DNA of 64,000 nt, from contig JAMLIC010000004.1 of the NCBI GenBank assembly GCA_023954375.1, positions 248,001-312,000 of the forward strand, written 5' to 3'. Under the pieces are notes generated by a model. The model worked only from the letters and a program-made list of their open reading frames with translations. It did not search any database and was not told the DNA's origin. Numbering within the stretch: position 1 is the first letter of the stretch; each line of letters opens with the position of its first letter. Of the stretch, positions 7,459-17,958 are shown piece by piece. The position numbers and the translations under genes were made by a program. Source of the DNA: Planctomycetota bacterium (GTDB lineage: Bacteria; Planctomycetota; J058).

Positions 7459-8969
7459 CGCTCCTCGAGCCCGCCGCCGGCCGCGGCGCGTTCCTCGCCC
7501 GCGCGTGGGCCCGCGCGGTCGAGGTGGGCGCGCGGCCGCGCGACCTCGCCGCGCGCCTGGTCGGCGTCGAGGTGCACCCGTTCGCCTGCCGGGCGGCGCG
7601 CCTGCGCCTGGCGCTGGAGGCCGCGCGCGCCGGACGCGCGGGCGCGCCGCTGCCGCCCGTGCACCTCGGCGACGCGCTCGACGACGACCCGCGCTGGCCC
7701 GCGGGGGCGTTCGACCTCGTGGTCGGCAACCCGCCCTACGTCCGGGGCGAGCGCCTGACGGCCGATCGCCGGGCGGCGCTGCGGGCGCGCTGGCCGGACC
7801 TCGGCGCCGGCAACGTCGACCTCGCCGCCTACTTCGTGCGCCGGGCGCTCGACTGGGCCCGCCCGGGCGGCCGCCTGGCGTTCGTCCTCACCCAGGGCGT
7901 GTGCGACGCGCGCGCGGCGGAGGGCCTGCGCGCCCGCCTGGCCGAGGTCACGCTCGAGCGCCTCGTCGGGTTCGAGTGGGCGCCGCCGCAGTTCAGCGCC
8001 GCCGCGGTGATCCCCTGCGTCCTCGTGGCCCGGCGCGCGCCGCCGCCCCCCGACCACGCCGTCGCGCTCGGCGCCGCGCGCGGCGCGCCGCTCGTCGTCG
8101 GCTGGGGCCGCGCCCCGCAGGGGGAGTGGGCGGCGCTGGGGCGCGGGCGCTGGCCGGTCGAGGTCCGCGAGGGCGACCTGCCGCTCCTGGGCGCCCTCGA
8201 GCGGGCGCCCCGCCCGCTCGTCGCCGGCTACGGCCTGGCGATCCGCACCGGCCGCGCGCGCGCCGGGGCGCTGATCGCCGACGCAGGGTCGCCCGGGGCG
8301 GAGGCGTTCGTCCGCCCGCGCCCGCTCCTCGACGGCCGCGAGGTGCGCGCCTGGTCGATCGACTGGGCCGGGCGCGTGATCGACTACCGCCCCGAGGCCA
8401 TGTCGGACCCCAAGACCGAGGCGTTCTTCGCCGGGCCGAAGGTCGTCATGGCGCGGATCGCGCTCACCACGCAGGCCGCCGTCGACGACGGCGACGACGG
8501 CCCCTTCTTCGCGCGCAACACGGTGATGGTCGTGCGCGCGCCGGGGACGCCGCTCGACGCGGCGCCGCACGCGCTGTGCGCCGTCCTGAACTCGCTGCCG
8601 CTGCGCGCGTACGCGTTCCTGCTCCTGCGCGCCGGGGCGCTGGCGGGCTCCCACCGGGCGACCTTCTACTCGGGCGTGATCAACGCCCTCCCCGTCCCGG
8701 CCCTCTCCGCCGCCCGGGCGGCCGACCTGGCCGCCCTCGGGCGCGCGGCCCGTGACCAGTCCAGGGCGGGCGACGCGGCCGCGCTCCGGGTGACCGAGGC
8801 CGCGGTGGACGCGGCGGTGGCGCGCGCCTTCGGCCTCGGCGCCGACGACCTCGAGGCCCTGCGGGCGCGCGCCGCGTCGGAGCCCCTCGCGACGGTCCTC
8901 CGCCCGCCCCGGGCGCGCGCGCGCCGGATCGCCGTGCGCGACTTCGCGACGGGGGCGCGCTACCGGTAG
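7443..8969 (+). CDS. N6-adenine DNA methyltransferase (TaqI/Eco57I-like), main part
   Basis: The open frame encodes motif I (LLEPAAGRGAF, residues 7-17), a following acidic turn VEVHP, and the catalytic motif IV NPPYVRGE at 96-103. The remainder resembles the target-recognition half of type IIG or orphan methyltransferases, with SHRATFYSGVINALPVP late in the protein. It would transfer a methyl group from SAM to adenine N6 in a specific duplex site. The true N-terminus lies in the preceding segment from 7024 in another frame, so the GTG at 7443 is not a convincing start. No restriction endonuclease gene is adjacent, so it may be an orphan enzyme or may be inactive because of the frameshift. 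Confidence 0.85.
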   Translation: MGRTGALLEPAAGRGAFLARAWARAVEVGARPRDLAARLVGVEVHPFACRAARLRLALEAARAGRAGAPLPPVHLGDALDDDPRWPAGAFDLVVGNPPYVRGERLTADRRAALRARWPDLGAGNVDLAAYFVRRALDWARPGGRLAFVLTQGVCDARAAEGLRARLAEVTLERLVGFEWAPPQFSAAAVIPCVLVARRAPPPPDHAVALGAARGAPLVVGWGRAPQGEWAALGRGRWPVEVREGDLPLLGALERAPRPLVAGYGLAIRTGRARAGALIADAGSPGAEAFVRPRPLLDGREVRAWSIDWAGRVIDYRPEAMSDPKTEAFFAGPKVVMARIALTTQAAVDDGDDGPFFARNTVMVVRAPGTPLDAAPHALCAVLNSLPLRAYAFLLLRAGALAGSHRATFYSGVINALPVPALSAARAADLAALGRAARDQSRAGDAAALRVTEAAVDAAVARAFGLGADDLEALRARAASEPLATVLRPPRARARRIAVRDFATGARYR

Positions 8970-8980
8970 GGCTCGCTCCG

Positions 8981-11442
<2,462 letters not shown>

Positions 11443-11446
<4 letters not shown>

Positions 11447-12756
11447 GGCGCCCCTCCGAGCGCCGGCAGGCGCGTCCCCTTGCTCAGCGCCTGCCCGGCG
11501 CGCACGAAGGCCGCCTCGACCTCCTGCGGCGCCAGCCCGCCGTCGGGCGGGAAGCCCAGCGTCGCCGCGAACAGGTCGAGGTCGCGGGCCAGCGCCTGCG
11601 CCGTGGGGTGGCGCGCCGCCGGGTCCCTGGCGACGGCGCGGTCGACGACGGCGGCCAGCGCCCTGGGCAGGCGCGGCTGGCGCGTCGCGGCGGGGGTCGG
11701 CTCGTCCCGGACGATCGCCTGGACCAGGGCGTCCTCCTCGCGCGCGTCGCCGAACGGGTGGGCCCCGTCGGTCAGCGCGTCGTAGAGGATCACGCCGAGC
11801 GCGTAGACGTCGCAGGACGGCCCGAGCGCCTCCACGCCGCCCCGGAGGTACTCGGGCGCCATGTAGGCGATGCTCCCGAGCACCTGCCCCTCCAGCGTCA
11901 GCGAGACCGACTCGCCCGCGTCCTTGGCGATCCCGAGGTCGACGAGGACGGGCCGGCCGTCGCGGCAGAGGATCACGTTGGCGGGCTTCACGTCGCGGTG
12001 GATCAGCCCGGCCTGGTGCGCGTGGTGCAGCGCGTGCGCGACCCGGGCGCCCAGGCGGACGACCTGCTCGAGCGTGAGGGCGCCCGAGGGGAGGAGCACC
12101 TCGAGGCCGACGCCCTCGAGGTACTCCATGACCGCCACGCCGACCTCGCCGGCCTGCTCGAAGCCGAGCCCGCGCACGAAGCCGGGGTGGTGGAGCGAGC
12201 AGGTGAGCTGCGCCTCGCGGCGGAACCTGGTCACGTCCTCGTAGCCCGCGCGGTCGGGGTCGAGCATGCACTTGAGGGCGACCGGTCGGCTCAGCTCCGC
12301 CGACCAGGCCTTGTAGACGACGCCCATGCCGCCCCGGCCGAGCTCGCCCAGGACCGGGTAGCGCCCGATCGCCGGCAGGGCGCGGCGGTGCTCGGCGAGC
12401 AGCGCGTCGCCCGCGGGGCCCGGGTCGGCCACGGCGTCCTCGACGGCCAGCGGCGCGTCGATCGGGGCGGGCTCGAGGCGCCGGCCGCAGCGGAGGCACC
12501 CGCGCCCGCCGCGGAAGGAGAGCGCGTTGAAGCGCGCGCGGCACAGGAGGCACAGGGCGGGGACGACCCCCTGGCGGCCGAGCAGGTCCCGCACGGCGGG
12601 GCGCTTGAGGCCCACGCGCTCCACGAGGAGCTCGCCCAGGCGGCGGACGTCCCCCCGCGCGGCCCGCTCGCGCTGCAGGCGCACGACCTCCTCGAGCTTG
12701 CGCGCGTCCAGCAGCCCGGCCTGCACGGCCAGCTCACCGAGGCGAGGCGCGGTCAC
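11443..12756 (-). CDS. Soluble Ser/Thr kinase with MshEN-like N-terminus and zinc ribbon
   Basis: The 437-residue protein has three parts. Residues 1-60 resemble the GspE/MshEN-type motif (LGELAVQAGLLD ... LGELLVERVGL). Cys69-x2-Cys72 and Cys87-x2-Cys90 form a probable zinc ribbon. Residues 130-400 are a Hanks-type kinase with GELGRGGMGVVYKA, HRDVKPANV at 253-261 and YMAPEY at 299-304. The magnesium-binding DFG is DLG here (273-275), a tolerated variant. There is no membrane segment. GTG 12756 follows a TAGGAT hexamer and a GGGAGGGG ribosome site. It is the first gene of a two-kinase operon and overlaps the second by four bases. Confidence 0.87.
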
Positions 12757-12837
12757 GGGCGTCCCCTCCCGACGTCAGGATCCTACCGCGCGCGGCCTGC
12801 CCCTCGCTCTGCGCCCGGTGGGGTGGGAGGGGCTTCC

Positions 12838-14025
12838 ATGGACGGTCCCGGCGAGCGGCTGCGGATCGGGGTCTCCGGCTCGTACGGCGGGCTCAACATG
12901 GGCGACGAGGCGATCTTGCACGCGCTCCTCGCCCAGGTACGGGGCTCGCTGACGGCGGAGCTGACGGTCTACACGCGGGACAGCGCTGACACGCTGCGGC
13001 GCCACCAGGTGGAGCGGGCGGTGGCCATCCGTGACCTGTCGCGAGACGAGGCGCGCCAGGAGGTCGCCCGGCTCGACGTGCTGCTCCTCGGCGGCGGCGG
13101 GATCCTCTTCGACGGCGAGGCGGAGCACTTCCTGCGCGAGGTCCAGCTGGCGCACGAGCTCGGCGTGCCGGTGGTCGTCTACGCGGTGAGCGTGGGCCCG
13201 CTCGCCGGGCCGCAGCTCCGCGACGCCGTGCGAGACGCGCTCGACCACGCGGCGGTCGTGACCGTCCGCGATCGGCAGAGCAAGCGGCTGCTCGAGGAGA
13301 TCGGCGTGCGCGCCGACGTGGAGCTCACCGCCGACCCGGCGCTCCTCCTCGAGCCCGAGGCGCTCCCGGACGACACGGCCGCGGAGCTCCAGGCGCTCGA
13401 CCGCGAGCGCTGCCTGGTGGCCTTCTCCGTGCGCGAGCCCGGCCCGGCCGCGCCGGACCTCGACGTGGAGCACTACCACGCGCTCCTGGCCAACGCGGCC
13501 GACTTCGTGGCCGACCGCCTCGACGCGCAGGTGGTCTTCGTGCCCATGGAGCGGCGCAACGAGGACCTCCAGCAGAGCCACGCCGTCGTCGCGCGCATGC
13601 GCATGGCCGAGCGGGCGCACGTGCTCCGGCGCGACTACACGCCGGGCCAGCTCCTGACGCTGATCGGTCGCACCGGCTTCGCCGTCGGCATGCGGCTGCA
13701 CTTCCTCATCTTCGCCCTGCTCCAGGGCGTCCCCTTCGTGGCGCTCCCCTACGCGTCCAAGGTGCGCGGCCTGGTCGAGGAGCTGCAGCTCCCGGCGCCG
13801 CCGCTGGAGCAGACGAGCGTCGGGCGGCTCCTGGCGACGATCGACCGCACGTGGGACCACCGCGAGGCGCTGCGCGCGCGCCTGGGGGCGGGGCGCGAGG
13901 AGCTCCGGGCCCGGGCGCGTCGCACACACGCCAGGCTGCTCGAGCTCGTGGCGCGACGCCGCGGGTTCGAGCGGCCGACCGACCTCCTGGCCCCGCAGGA
14001 CCCGGCCCGTGTGGAGCAGGGCTAG
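12838..14025 (+). CDS. Polysaccharide pyruvyl transferase family protein (CsaB-like)
   Basis: The 395-residue protein starts with GVSGSYGGLNMGDEAIL, the glycine-rich opening of the polysaccharide pyruvyl transferase family (PF04230). It continues with LLLGGGGILFD, DPALLL and a C-terminal GMRLHFLIFALLQGVPFVAL segment. CsaB-type members ketalise wall or capsule sugars with pyruvate from phosphoenolpyruvate, allowing S-layer or surface protein attachment. ATG 12838 follows a GGGAGGGG ribosome site. The gene is divergent from the kinase operon and the next gene starts two bases after its stop, so it is probably co-translated with the FAD oxidoreductase. The acceptor glycan is unknown. Confidence 0.85.
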   Translation: MDGPGERLRIGVSGSYGGLNMGDEAILHALLAQVRGSLTAELTVYTRDSADTLRRHQVERAVAIRDLSRDEARQEVARLDVLLLGGGGILFDGEAEHFLREVQLAHELGVPVVVYAVSVGPLAGPQLRDAVRDALDHAAVVTVRDRQSKRLLEEIGVRADVELTADPALLLEPEALPDDTAAELQALDRERCLVAFSVREPGPAAPDLDVEHYHALLANAADFVADRLDAQVVFVPMERRNEDLQQSHAVVARMRMAERAHVLRRDYTPGQLLTLIGRTGFAVGMRLHFLIFALLQGVPFVALPYASKVRGLVEELQLPAPPLEQTSVGRLLATIDRTWDHREALRARLGAGREELRARARRTHARLLELVARRRGFERPTDLLAPQDPARVEQG

Positions 14026-14027
14026 CC

Positions 14028-15443
14028 GTGCCGCCCCTCGACCGCCCCGAGCGCCCCCGTGACGTGACCCTGGCCCCCCGGCGGGCCGTCGTCGCCGCCG
14101 AGGCCGACGTCCTCGTCGTCGGCGGCGGGCCCGCGGGCCTGGGGGCGGCGGTCGGCGCCGCGCGCGCCGGGGCCCGGGTCGTGCTCGCCGAGCGCCACGG
14201 CTTCCTCGGCGGCAACGCCACCGCGGCGCTCGTCATGCCGCTCATGTCGTGGCACACGCAGCGGCCGGTCTTCGAGAAGCAGGGTGTGCGCAGCCTGATG
14301 CCCGACGACCACGGCCCGGGGCACCCCGTGATCGCCGGCGTCGTGCGCGACCTGCTGGAGAAGCTCGTCGAGCGCGGCGGCGCGATCCCGCCGTCGCTCG
14401 AGACCGGCTTCGTCGTCCCGTTCGACCCGGAGGTGTTCAAGCTCACGGCGCTCGAGCTCCTCGACGAGGCCGGCGTCCGCTTCCTCTTCCACGCCCTCGC
14501 GAGCGACGCCCTCCCCGGCCGCGGCGGCCCGCGCGGTGTGGTGTTCGAGACCAAGTCGGGGCCCGTGGTCGTCGAGGCCCGCGTCGTCGTCGACGCGACC
14601 GGCGACGGCGACGTCGCCGCCCGCGCCGGCGCCGCGTTCGAGGTCGGCCGCGACGACGGCCTCGTCCAGCCCATGACGCTCATGTTCAGGATCGCCGACT
14701 TCGAGCGCGCCGCCTTCGACGGCTACGCGCGCGCCCACCCCGACCAGTGGCGCTCGGTCCACGGCCTGTGGGACCTGGTCAGGACGGCGGCGGAGGCCGG
14801 CGAGCTGGACCTGGCCCGGGAGGACATCCTCTTCTTCGGCACGCCCCACCCGCGCGAGGTGGCCGTGAACACGACGCGGGTCACGCGCGCCCTGGGGATC
14901 GACGTGTGGGACCTGACGCGCGCCGAGTGGGAGGCGCGCCGGCAGCTGCGCCAGCTGGCGGCCTTCTTCCGCAAGTACGTCCCGGGCTTCGAGGCGGCCT
15001 ACGTCGTCCAGAGCGGCACGACGATCGGCGTGCGCGAGACGCGGCGGGTCGTGGGCGAGTATCAGCTCACGGCCGACGACATCCTCGGCGCGCGGCGCTT
15101 CGAGGACGTGATCGCGCGCGGCACCTACCCGGTCGACATCCACAACCCGGCCGGCAAGGGCACGGTCCTCAAGCGCGTGCCGCCGGGGGAGGCCTACGAC
15201 CTCCCCCTGCGCGCCCTCCTGCCGCGCGGGGTCGACCGGCTGCTCGTCGCCGGGCGCTGCATCTCCGGCACGCACGAGGCGCACTCGTCCTACAGGGTCA
15301 TGCCGATCGCCATGGCGACCGGGCAGGGCGCGGGGGTGTGCGCGGCGCTGGCGGCGAGGACCGGCCGGAGCCCGCACGACGTCGACATCGCGGCGGTGCA
15401 GGGCGAGCTCCGCCGGCAGGGGGCGAACCTGGGGGACGACTGA
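14028..15443 (+). CDS. FAD-dependent oxidoreductase (PF12831 type)
   Basis: The 471-residue protein carries an N-terminal dinucleotide-binding motif, VVGGGPAGLGAAVGAARAG, then GGNATAALVMPLM and VVDATGDGDVAARAGA, and ends with LLVAGRCISGTHEAHSSYR and IAMATGQGAG. These are the landmarks of the FAD_oxidored family common in Planctomycetota and related phyla, whose substrates are mostly unknown. GTG 14028 lies two bases after the pyruvyl transferase stop and has no ribosome site of its own, which points to coupling. No signal peptide is seen, so it should be cytoplasmic. Confidence 0.87.
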   Translation: MPPLDRPERPRDVTLAPRRAVVAAEADVLVVGGGPAGLGAAVGAARAGARVVLAERHGFLGGNATAALVMPLMSWHTQRPVFEKQGVRSLMPDDHGPGHPVIAGVVRDLLEKLVERGGAIPPSLETGFVVPFDPEVFKLTALELLDEAGVRFLFHALASDALPGRGGPRGVVFETKSGPVVVEARVVVDATGDGDVAARAGAAFEVGRDDGLVQPMTLMFRIADFERAAFDGYARAHPDQWRSVHGLWDLVRTAAEAGELDLAREDILFFGTPHPREVAVNTTRVTRALGIDVWDLTRAEWEARRQLRQLAAFFRKYVPGFEAAYVVQSGTTIGVRETRRVVGEYQLTADDILGARRFEDVIARGTYPVDIHNPAGKGTVLKRVPPGEAYDLPLRALLPRGVDRLLVAGRCISGTHEAHSSYRVMPIAMATGQGAGVCAALAARTGRSPHDVDIAAVQGELRRQGANLGDD

Positions 15444-15455
15444 CGAGGAGGCCTG

Positions 15456-15791
15456 ATGGCCCGGGCGAAGAACAAGCAGGTCAAGTCGGGCGCGCAGCAG
15501 GGCTCGCGCAAGCGGGCGAGCAAGCGCCGTCTGGCGGAGAGGACGCAGGAGGAGAAGACGGTCGCGCGCGAGGTGTCGGTCGACCTGGGGCCGATCGAGC
15601 CCGGCGTGGCCGACGTCCTGGCGCTGATCGACCGCGAGAAGCGTCGCAAGCCGGTCGAGCGCGAGGTCGAGCCGGAGGACGAGCGCGGGCGCGGCGGCGC
15701 CGCGGCCCGGCGCGGGCGCGGCGGGCGGCGCGACGAGCGCACCCCGCAGCAGCCGGGGCGGGGGGCCAAGGGCAAGACGAAGCAGCCCTGA
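15456..15791 (+). CDS. Small highly basic protein, unknown function
   Basis: This 111-residue protein is rich in Lys, Arg, Gly and Glu, with a positively charged N-terminal third and a disordered Gly/Arg tail. A central helix around VADVLALIDREKRRKPVE is the only ordered-looking part. A strong GAGGAGG ribosome site precedes ATG 15456, 12 bases after the oxidoreductase stop, which supports real translation. The composition suggests RNA or DNA binding, but no domain is recognised. Confidence 0.55.
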   Translation: MARAKNKQVKSGAQQGSRKRASKRRLAERTQEEKTVAREVSVDLGPIEPGVADVLALIDREKRRKPVEREVEPEDERGRGGAAARRGRGGRRDERTPQQPGRGAKGKTKQP

Positions 15792-15802
15792 GGGCTCACG
15801 GG

Positions 15803-17308
15803 TCAGCGGAGCGCCGCCGCCGCGCGGGCGACCACGGCCAGCTTCGCCCGGGCGACCTCCGCGGAGGCCAGGGGGCAGTCGGCGAAGGTGGCGAAGCCGC
15901 AGTCGGGCGTGAGCAGCACGCGCTCCCGGCCCAGGAGGTCGACCGCACGTCGGGCGCGCGCGAGCACGTCGGGCAGCGCCTCGACGGCGTCGAGCTTCTG
16001 GTCGACGACGCCGACGCCCACGCGCAGGTCGTCGGGGAGGGCGCGGAGGGCCTCGAGGTCGCCCGCCCGCGGCGTGGCCGCCTCGAGGAGCACGGTCCCC
16101 ACCGGCGCGCGGCGCAGGAAGCCGAGGAGGGGGCCGTAGTCGCCCGCCAGGGCGACCCGCTCGTCCTTGCTCCAGTTGCCGCGGCACACGTGCAGGGCCA
16201 GGCGCTCGCGAGGGAGGCCGCGCGTCACCTCCGCCAGCAGGTCGTGAGCGAAGCCCAGCTCGACGTCCGGGGCGAGCTTGTGCCCGAGGGCGCCGCACAT
16301 GAAGCTCCGCTGCCCCCGCGCGCCCGAGAACACGACCTCGGTGAGCACCGGCTCGTCGAGCTGCACGAGGGCCGCCCCGCCGGCGAGGAGGTGGGCCACC
16401 TCCTCGCGCAGGACGCGCACCACGTCGCGGGCGAGCGCCTCGCGCGAGGCGTAGGCGCGGTCGGAGATGCACTCCATCCACATGGTGCGGGTGAGCAGGT
16501 ACGGTCCCGGGAGGGCGACCTTCACGGGCCGCTCGGTGAGCCCGCGGGCGAAGGCCAGCTCGTGCCCGGCCAGCGGGCGGCGCCGCCCCAGCGGCCCGAA
16601 GACGGCCGGGTGGCGCACCTCCCCCGCCGGCACCTCCAGCGCGCGCAGCTCGGCCTCGAACGCGGCGGGGTCGTCGACGAGCGGGAGGAGGTCGGTGAGC
16701 GGGATCAGCTGGCAGTTGTCCAGCCGCCCGGCGACGAAGCTGGCGTAGGCGTCGCGCCGCTGCTCGCCGTCCGTGACCACGTCGACCCCGGCCGCGAGCT
16801 GCGCCTGGACGCACAGGCGTACGGCGTCGTCGGCGGCCTCCTCGAACCCGGCCTCGTCGAGCCTCCCCTCGACGCGCTCGCGCAACGCGCGCAGGAGCCA
16901 CCGCGGCCGGGGCCAGCTCCCGAGGCCCATGACCGCCAGGGGCGGCAGGGCCGGCGCCGGCGCCGGCGCGGGGAGCGGGCCCGCCGCGGCGACGGCCACG
17001 ACCTCGCGCGGCGGGACGAAGCGCGGCCGCGGCGCGGCGTCGACGCGCTCGGCGAGGGTCCCCTTGCACACGAGGTAGCGGCGCTGCCGGCCCTCGCGCG
17101 ACCAGGCCACGAGCTCGTTGCCCGTGAGGCGGCACCAGGCGGGCAGGTCCTCCTCGACGGAGGTGTCCGTCGAGCGGACCTCCAGCACCTGGCCGCGCGC
17201 CAGCGGGTCCATGTGGCGGCGGATCAGGAGCAGGAGGCCGTTGCCGCAGTCGAGGTCGCCGCCGTCGAAGCTGGCGTCGGGAGGCGGCGAGGGCGCGCCG
17301 GGCTCCAC
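15803..17308 (-). CDS. TusA-domain fused to core methionine synthase (MetE C-terminal type)
   Basis: The 501-residue protein joins a TusA-like sulfur-carrier domain (residues 10-70, Cys21 in DLDCGNG, then DLPAWCRLTGNELV) to a cobalamin-independent methionine synthase catalytic barrel (residues 125-500). Zinc-ligand candidates are His373 and Cys375 in LHVCRGNW, Glu409, and Cys470 in TPDCGF; the spacings match MetE, which uses His, Cys, Glu and Cys. The MetE N-terminal half is absent, as in the short 'core' methionine synthases. An Ala/Pro-rich linker (100-124) separates the domains. The fusion implies that a carried sulfur and methyl-transfer chemistry meet in one protein; the real substrates are unknown. 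The GTG start lies one base after the DsrE stop. Confidence 0.85.
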   Translation of the reverse strand: MEPGAPSPPPDASFDGGDLDCGNGLLLLIRRHMDPLARGQVLEVRSTDTSVEEDLPAWCRLTGNELVAWSREGRQRRYLVCKGTLAERVDAAPRPRFVPPREVVAVAAAGPLPAPAPAPALPPLAVMGLGSWPRPRWLLRALRERVEGRLDEAGFEEAADDAVRLCVQAQLAAGVDVVTDGEQRRDAYASFVAGRLDNCQLIPLTDLLPLVDDPAAFEAELRALEVPAGEVRHPAVFGPLGRRRPLAGHELAFARGLTERPVKVALPGPYLLTRTMWMECISDRAYASREALARDVVRVLREEVAHLLAGGAALVQLDEPVLTEVVFSGARGQRSFMCGALGHKLAPDVELGFAHDLLAEVTRGLPRERLALHVCRGNWSKDERVALAGDYGPLLGFLRRAPVGTVLLEAATPRAGDLEALRALPDDLRVGVGVVDQKLDAVEALPDVLARARRAVDLLGRERVLLTPDCGFATFADCPLASAEVARAKLAVVARAAAALR

Positions 17309-17309
17309 G

Positions 17310-17672
17310 TCAGTAGCTGACGCAGGGCGCGCCCTGGCCGAGGAACTCGACCAGCTTCGCGCCGCCGACGATCGTGGCGCCGTCGATCAGGGCGCCCTCG
17401 TCGAGCTTGCGCCGCTTGAAGCACGGGGAGCACACGTACACCTTGCCGCCAGCGGCGACGAAGCCGGCCATGAGCTCGCGCAGCGGCGCGAAGCCCTCCT
17501 CGTGCACGTCGTCGGCGTAGCCCTTCACGGCCAGCCGCACGCCCTCGGTGCTGAGGAAGACCATGGTCTCCTTGTCGGAGGCCACGGCGGCGTTGGCGAC
17601 GACGAAGGCGACCGTCGCGCGGTCGGCGTCGTCCTTGGCGTGGGTCAGGCTGACGCAGAACAGGCCAGGCAT
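17310..17672 (-). CDS. DsrE-family sulfur relay protein
   Basis: The 120-residue protein has the DsrE/DsrF-like fold pattern: an opening strand FCVSLTHAKDD, a hydrophobic helix, and the conserved segment KVYVCSPCFKRRKLDE with Cys81 and Cys84. Cys117 lies near the C-terminus. DsrE proteins accept or pass persulfide sulfur, often to TusA. Here it sits between a free TusA and a TusA-MetE fusion, with spacers of three bases or fewer, so all three are probably made together. The family also contains peroxiredoxin-like annotated members, but the paired Cys motif favours sulfur transfer. Confidence 0.85.
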   Translation of the reverse strand: MPGLFCVSLTHAKDDADRATVAFVVANAAVASDKETMVFLSTEGVRLAVKGYADDVHEEGFAPLRELMAGFVAAGGKVYVCSPCFKRRKLDEGALIDGATIVGGAKLVEFLGQGAPCVSY

Positions 17673-17675
17673 GGG

Positions 17676-17894
17676 TCACTCCTTCCGTCGGATCCAGTAG
17701 TCGGGGTGTTCGGCGCGCTCGAGCGTGTGGCCGGTCATCCGGCACCACGCCGGCAGGTCCTCGCGCGCGCCGGGGTCGCGCGCGACGAGGTGCAGGAGGC
17801 TCAGGGCGGGGAGGGCGAGCAGGCGTCCCCGCAGCGCGAGGACGAGCTCGCCGCAGCCCATGTCGCCCGCGTCCCAGCTGGCGTGCGCGTCCAT
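17676..17894 (-). CDS. TusA-family sulfur carrier
   Basis: This 72-residue protein is a complete TusA-like domain with Cys14 in the signature MGCGELVLALR and a DLPAWCRMTGH segment. Classical TusA has Cys-Pro-x-Pro at this position, whereas this one has Cys-Gly-Glu-Leu, matching the sister domain in the downstream fusion. The carrier would hold a persulfide and hand it to a partner. ATG 17894 has no ribosome site but is preceded 6 bases upstream by TAGGGT, suggesting a leaderless transcript that starts the operon. Confidence 0.85.
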   Translation of the reverse strand: MDAHASWDAGDMGCGELVLALRGRLLALPALSLLHLVARDPGAREDLPAWCRMTGHTLERAEHPDYWIRRKE

Positions 17895-17900
17895 GGCGGG

Positions 17901-17906
17901 ACCCTA
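17901..17906 (-). promoter_or_regulatory. TAGGGT -10 hexamer for the TusA operon
   Basis: On the minus strand TAGGGT ends six bases before ATG 17894, with no Shine-Dalgarno sequence between them. The geometry matches leaderless promoters elsewhere in the window. Confidence 0.45.
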
Positions 17907-17920
17907 TCACGCCGGCGGGC

Positions 17921-17950
17921 GCCGCGCGGCGGGCGCTCCCGCCGCGCGGC
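17921..17950 (-). terminator. 13-bp hairpin after the PhnD-like gene
   Basis: The arms at 17921-17933 and 17938-17950 are perfect reverse complements around a CGCT loop. The hairpin begins eight bases after the PhnD-like stop codon on the minus strand and just before the TusA promoter, so it probably ends the upstream transcript. No T-run follows. Confidence 0.55.
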
Positions 17951-17958
17951 GTTCGGGC

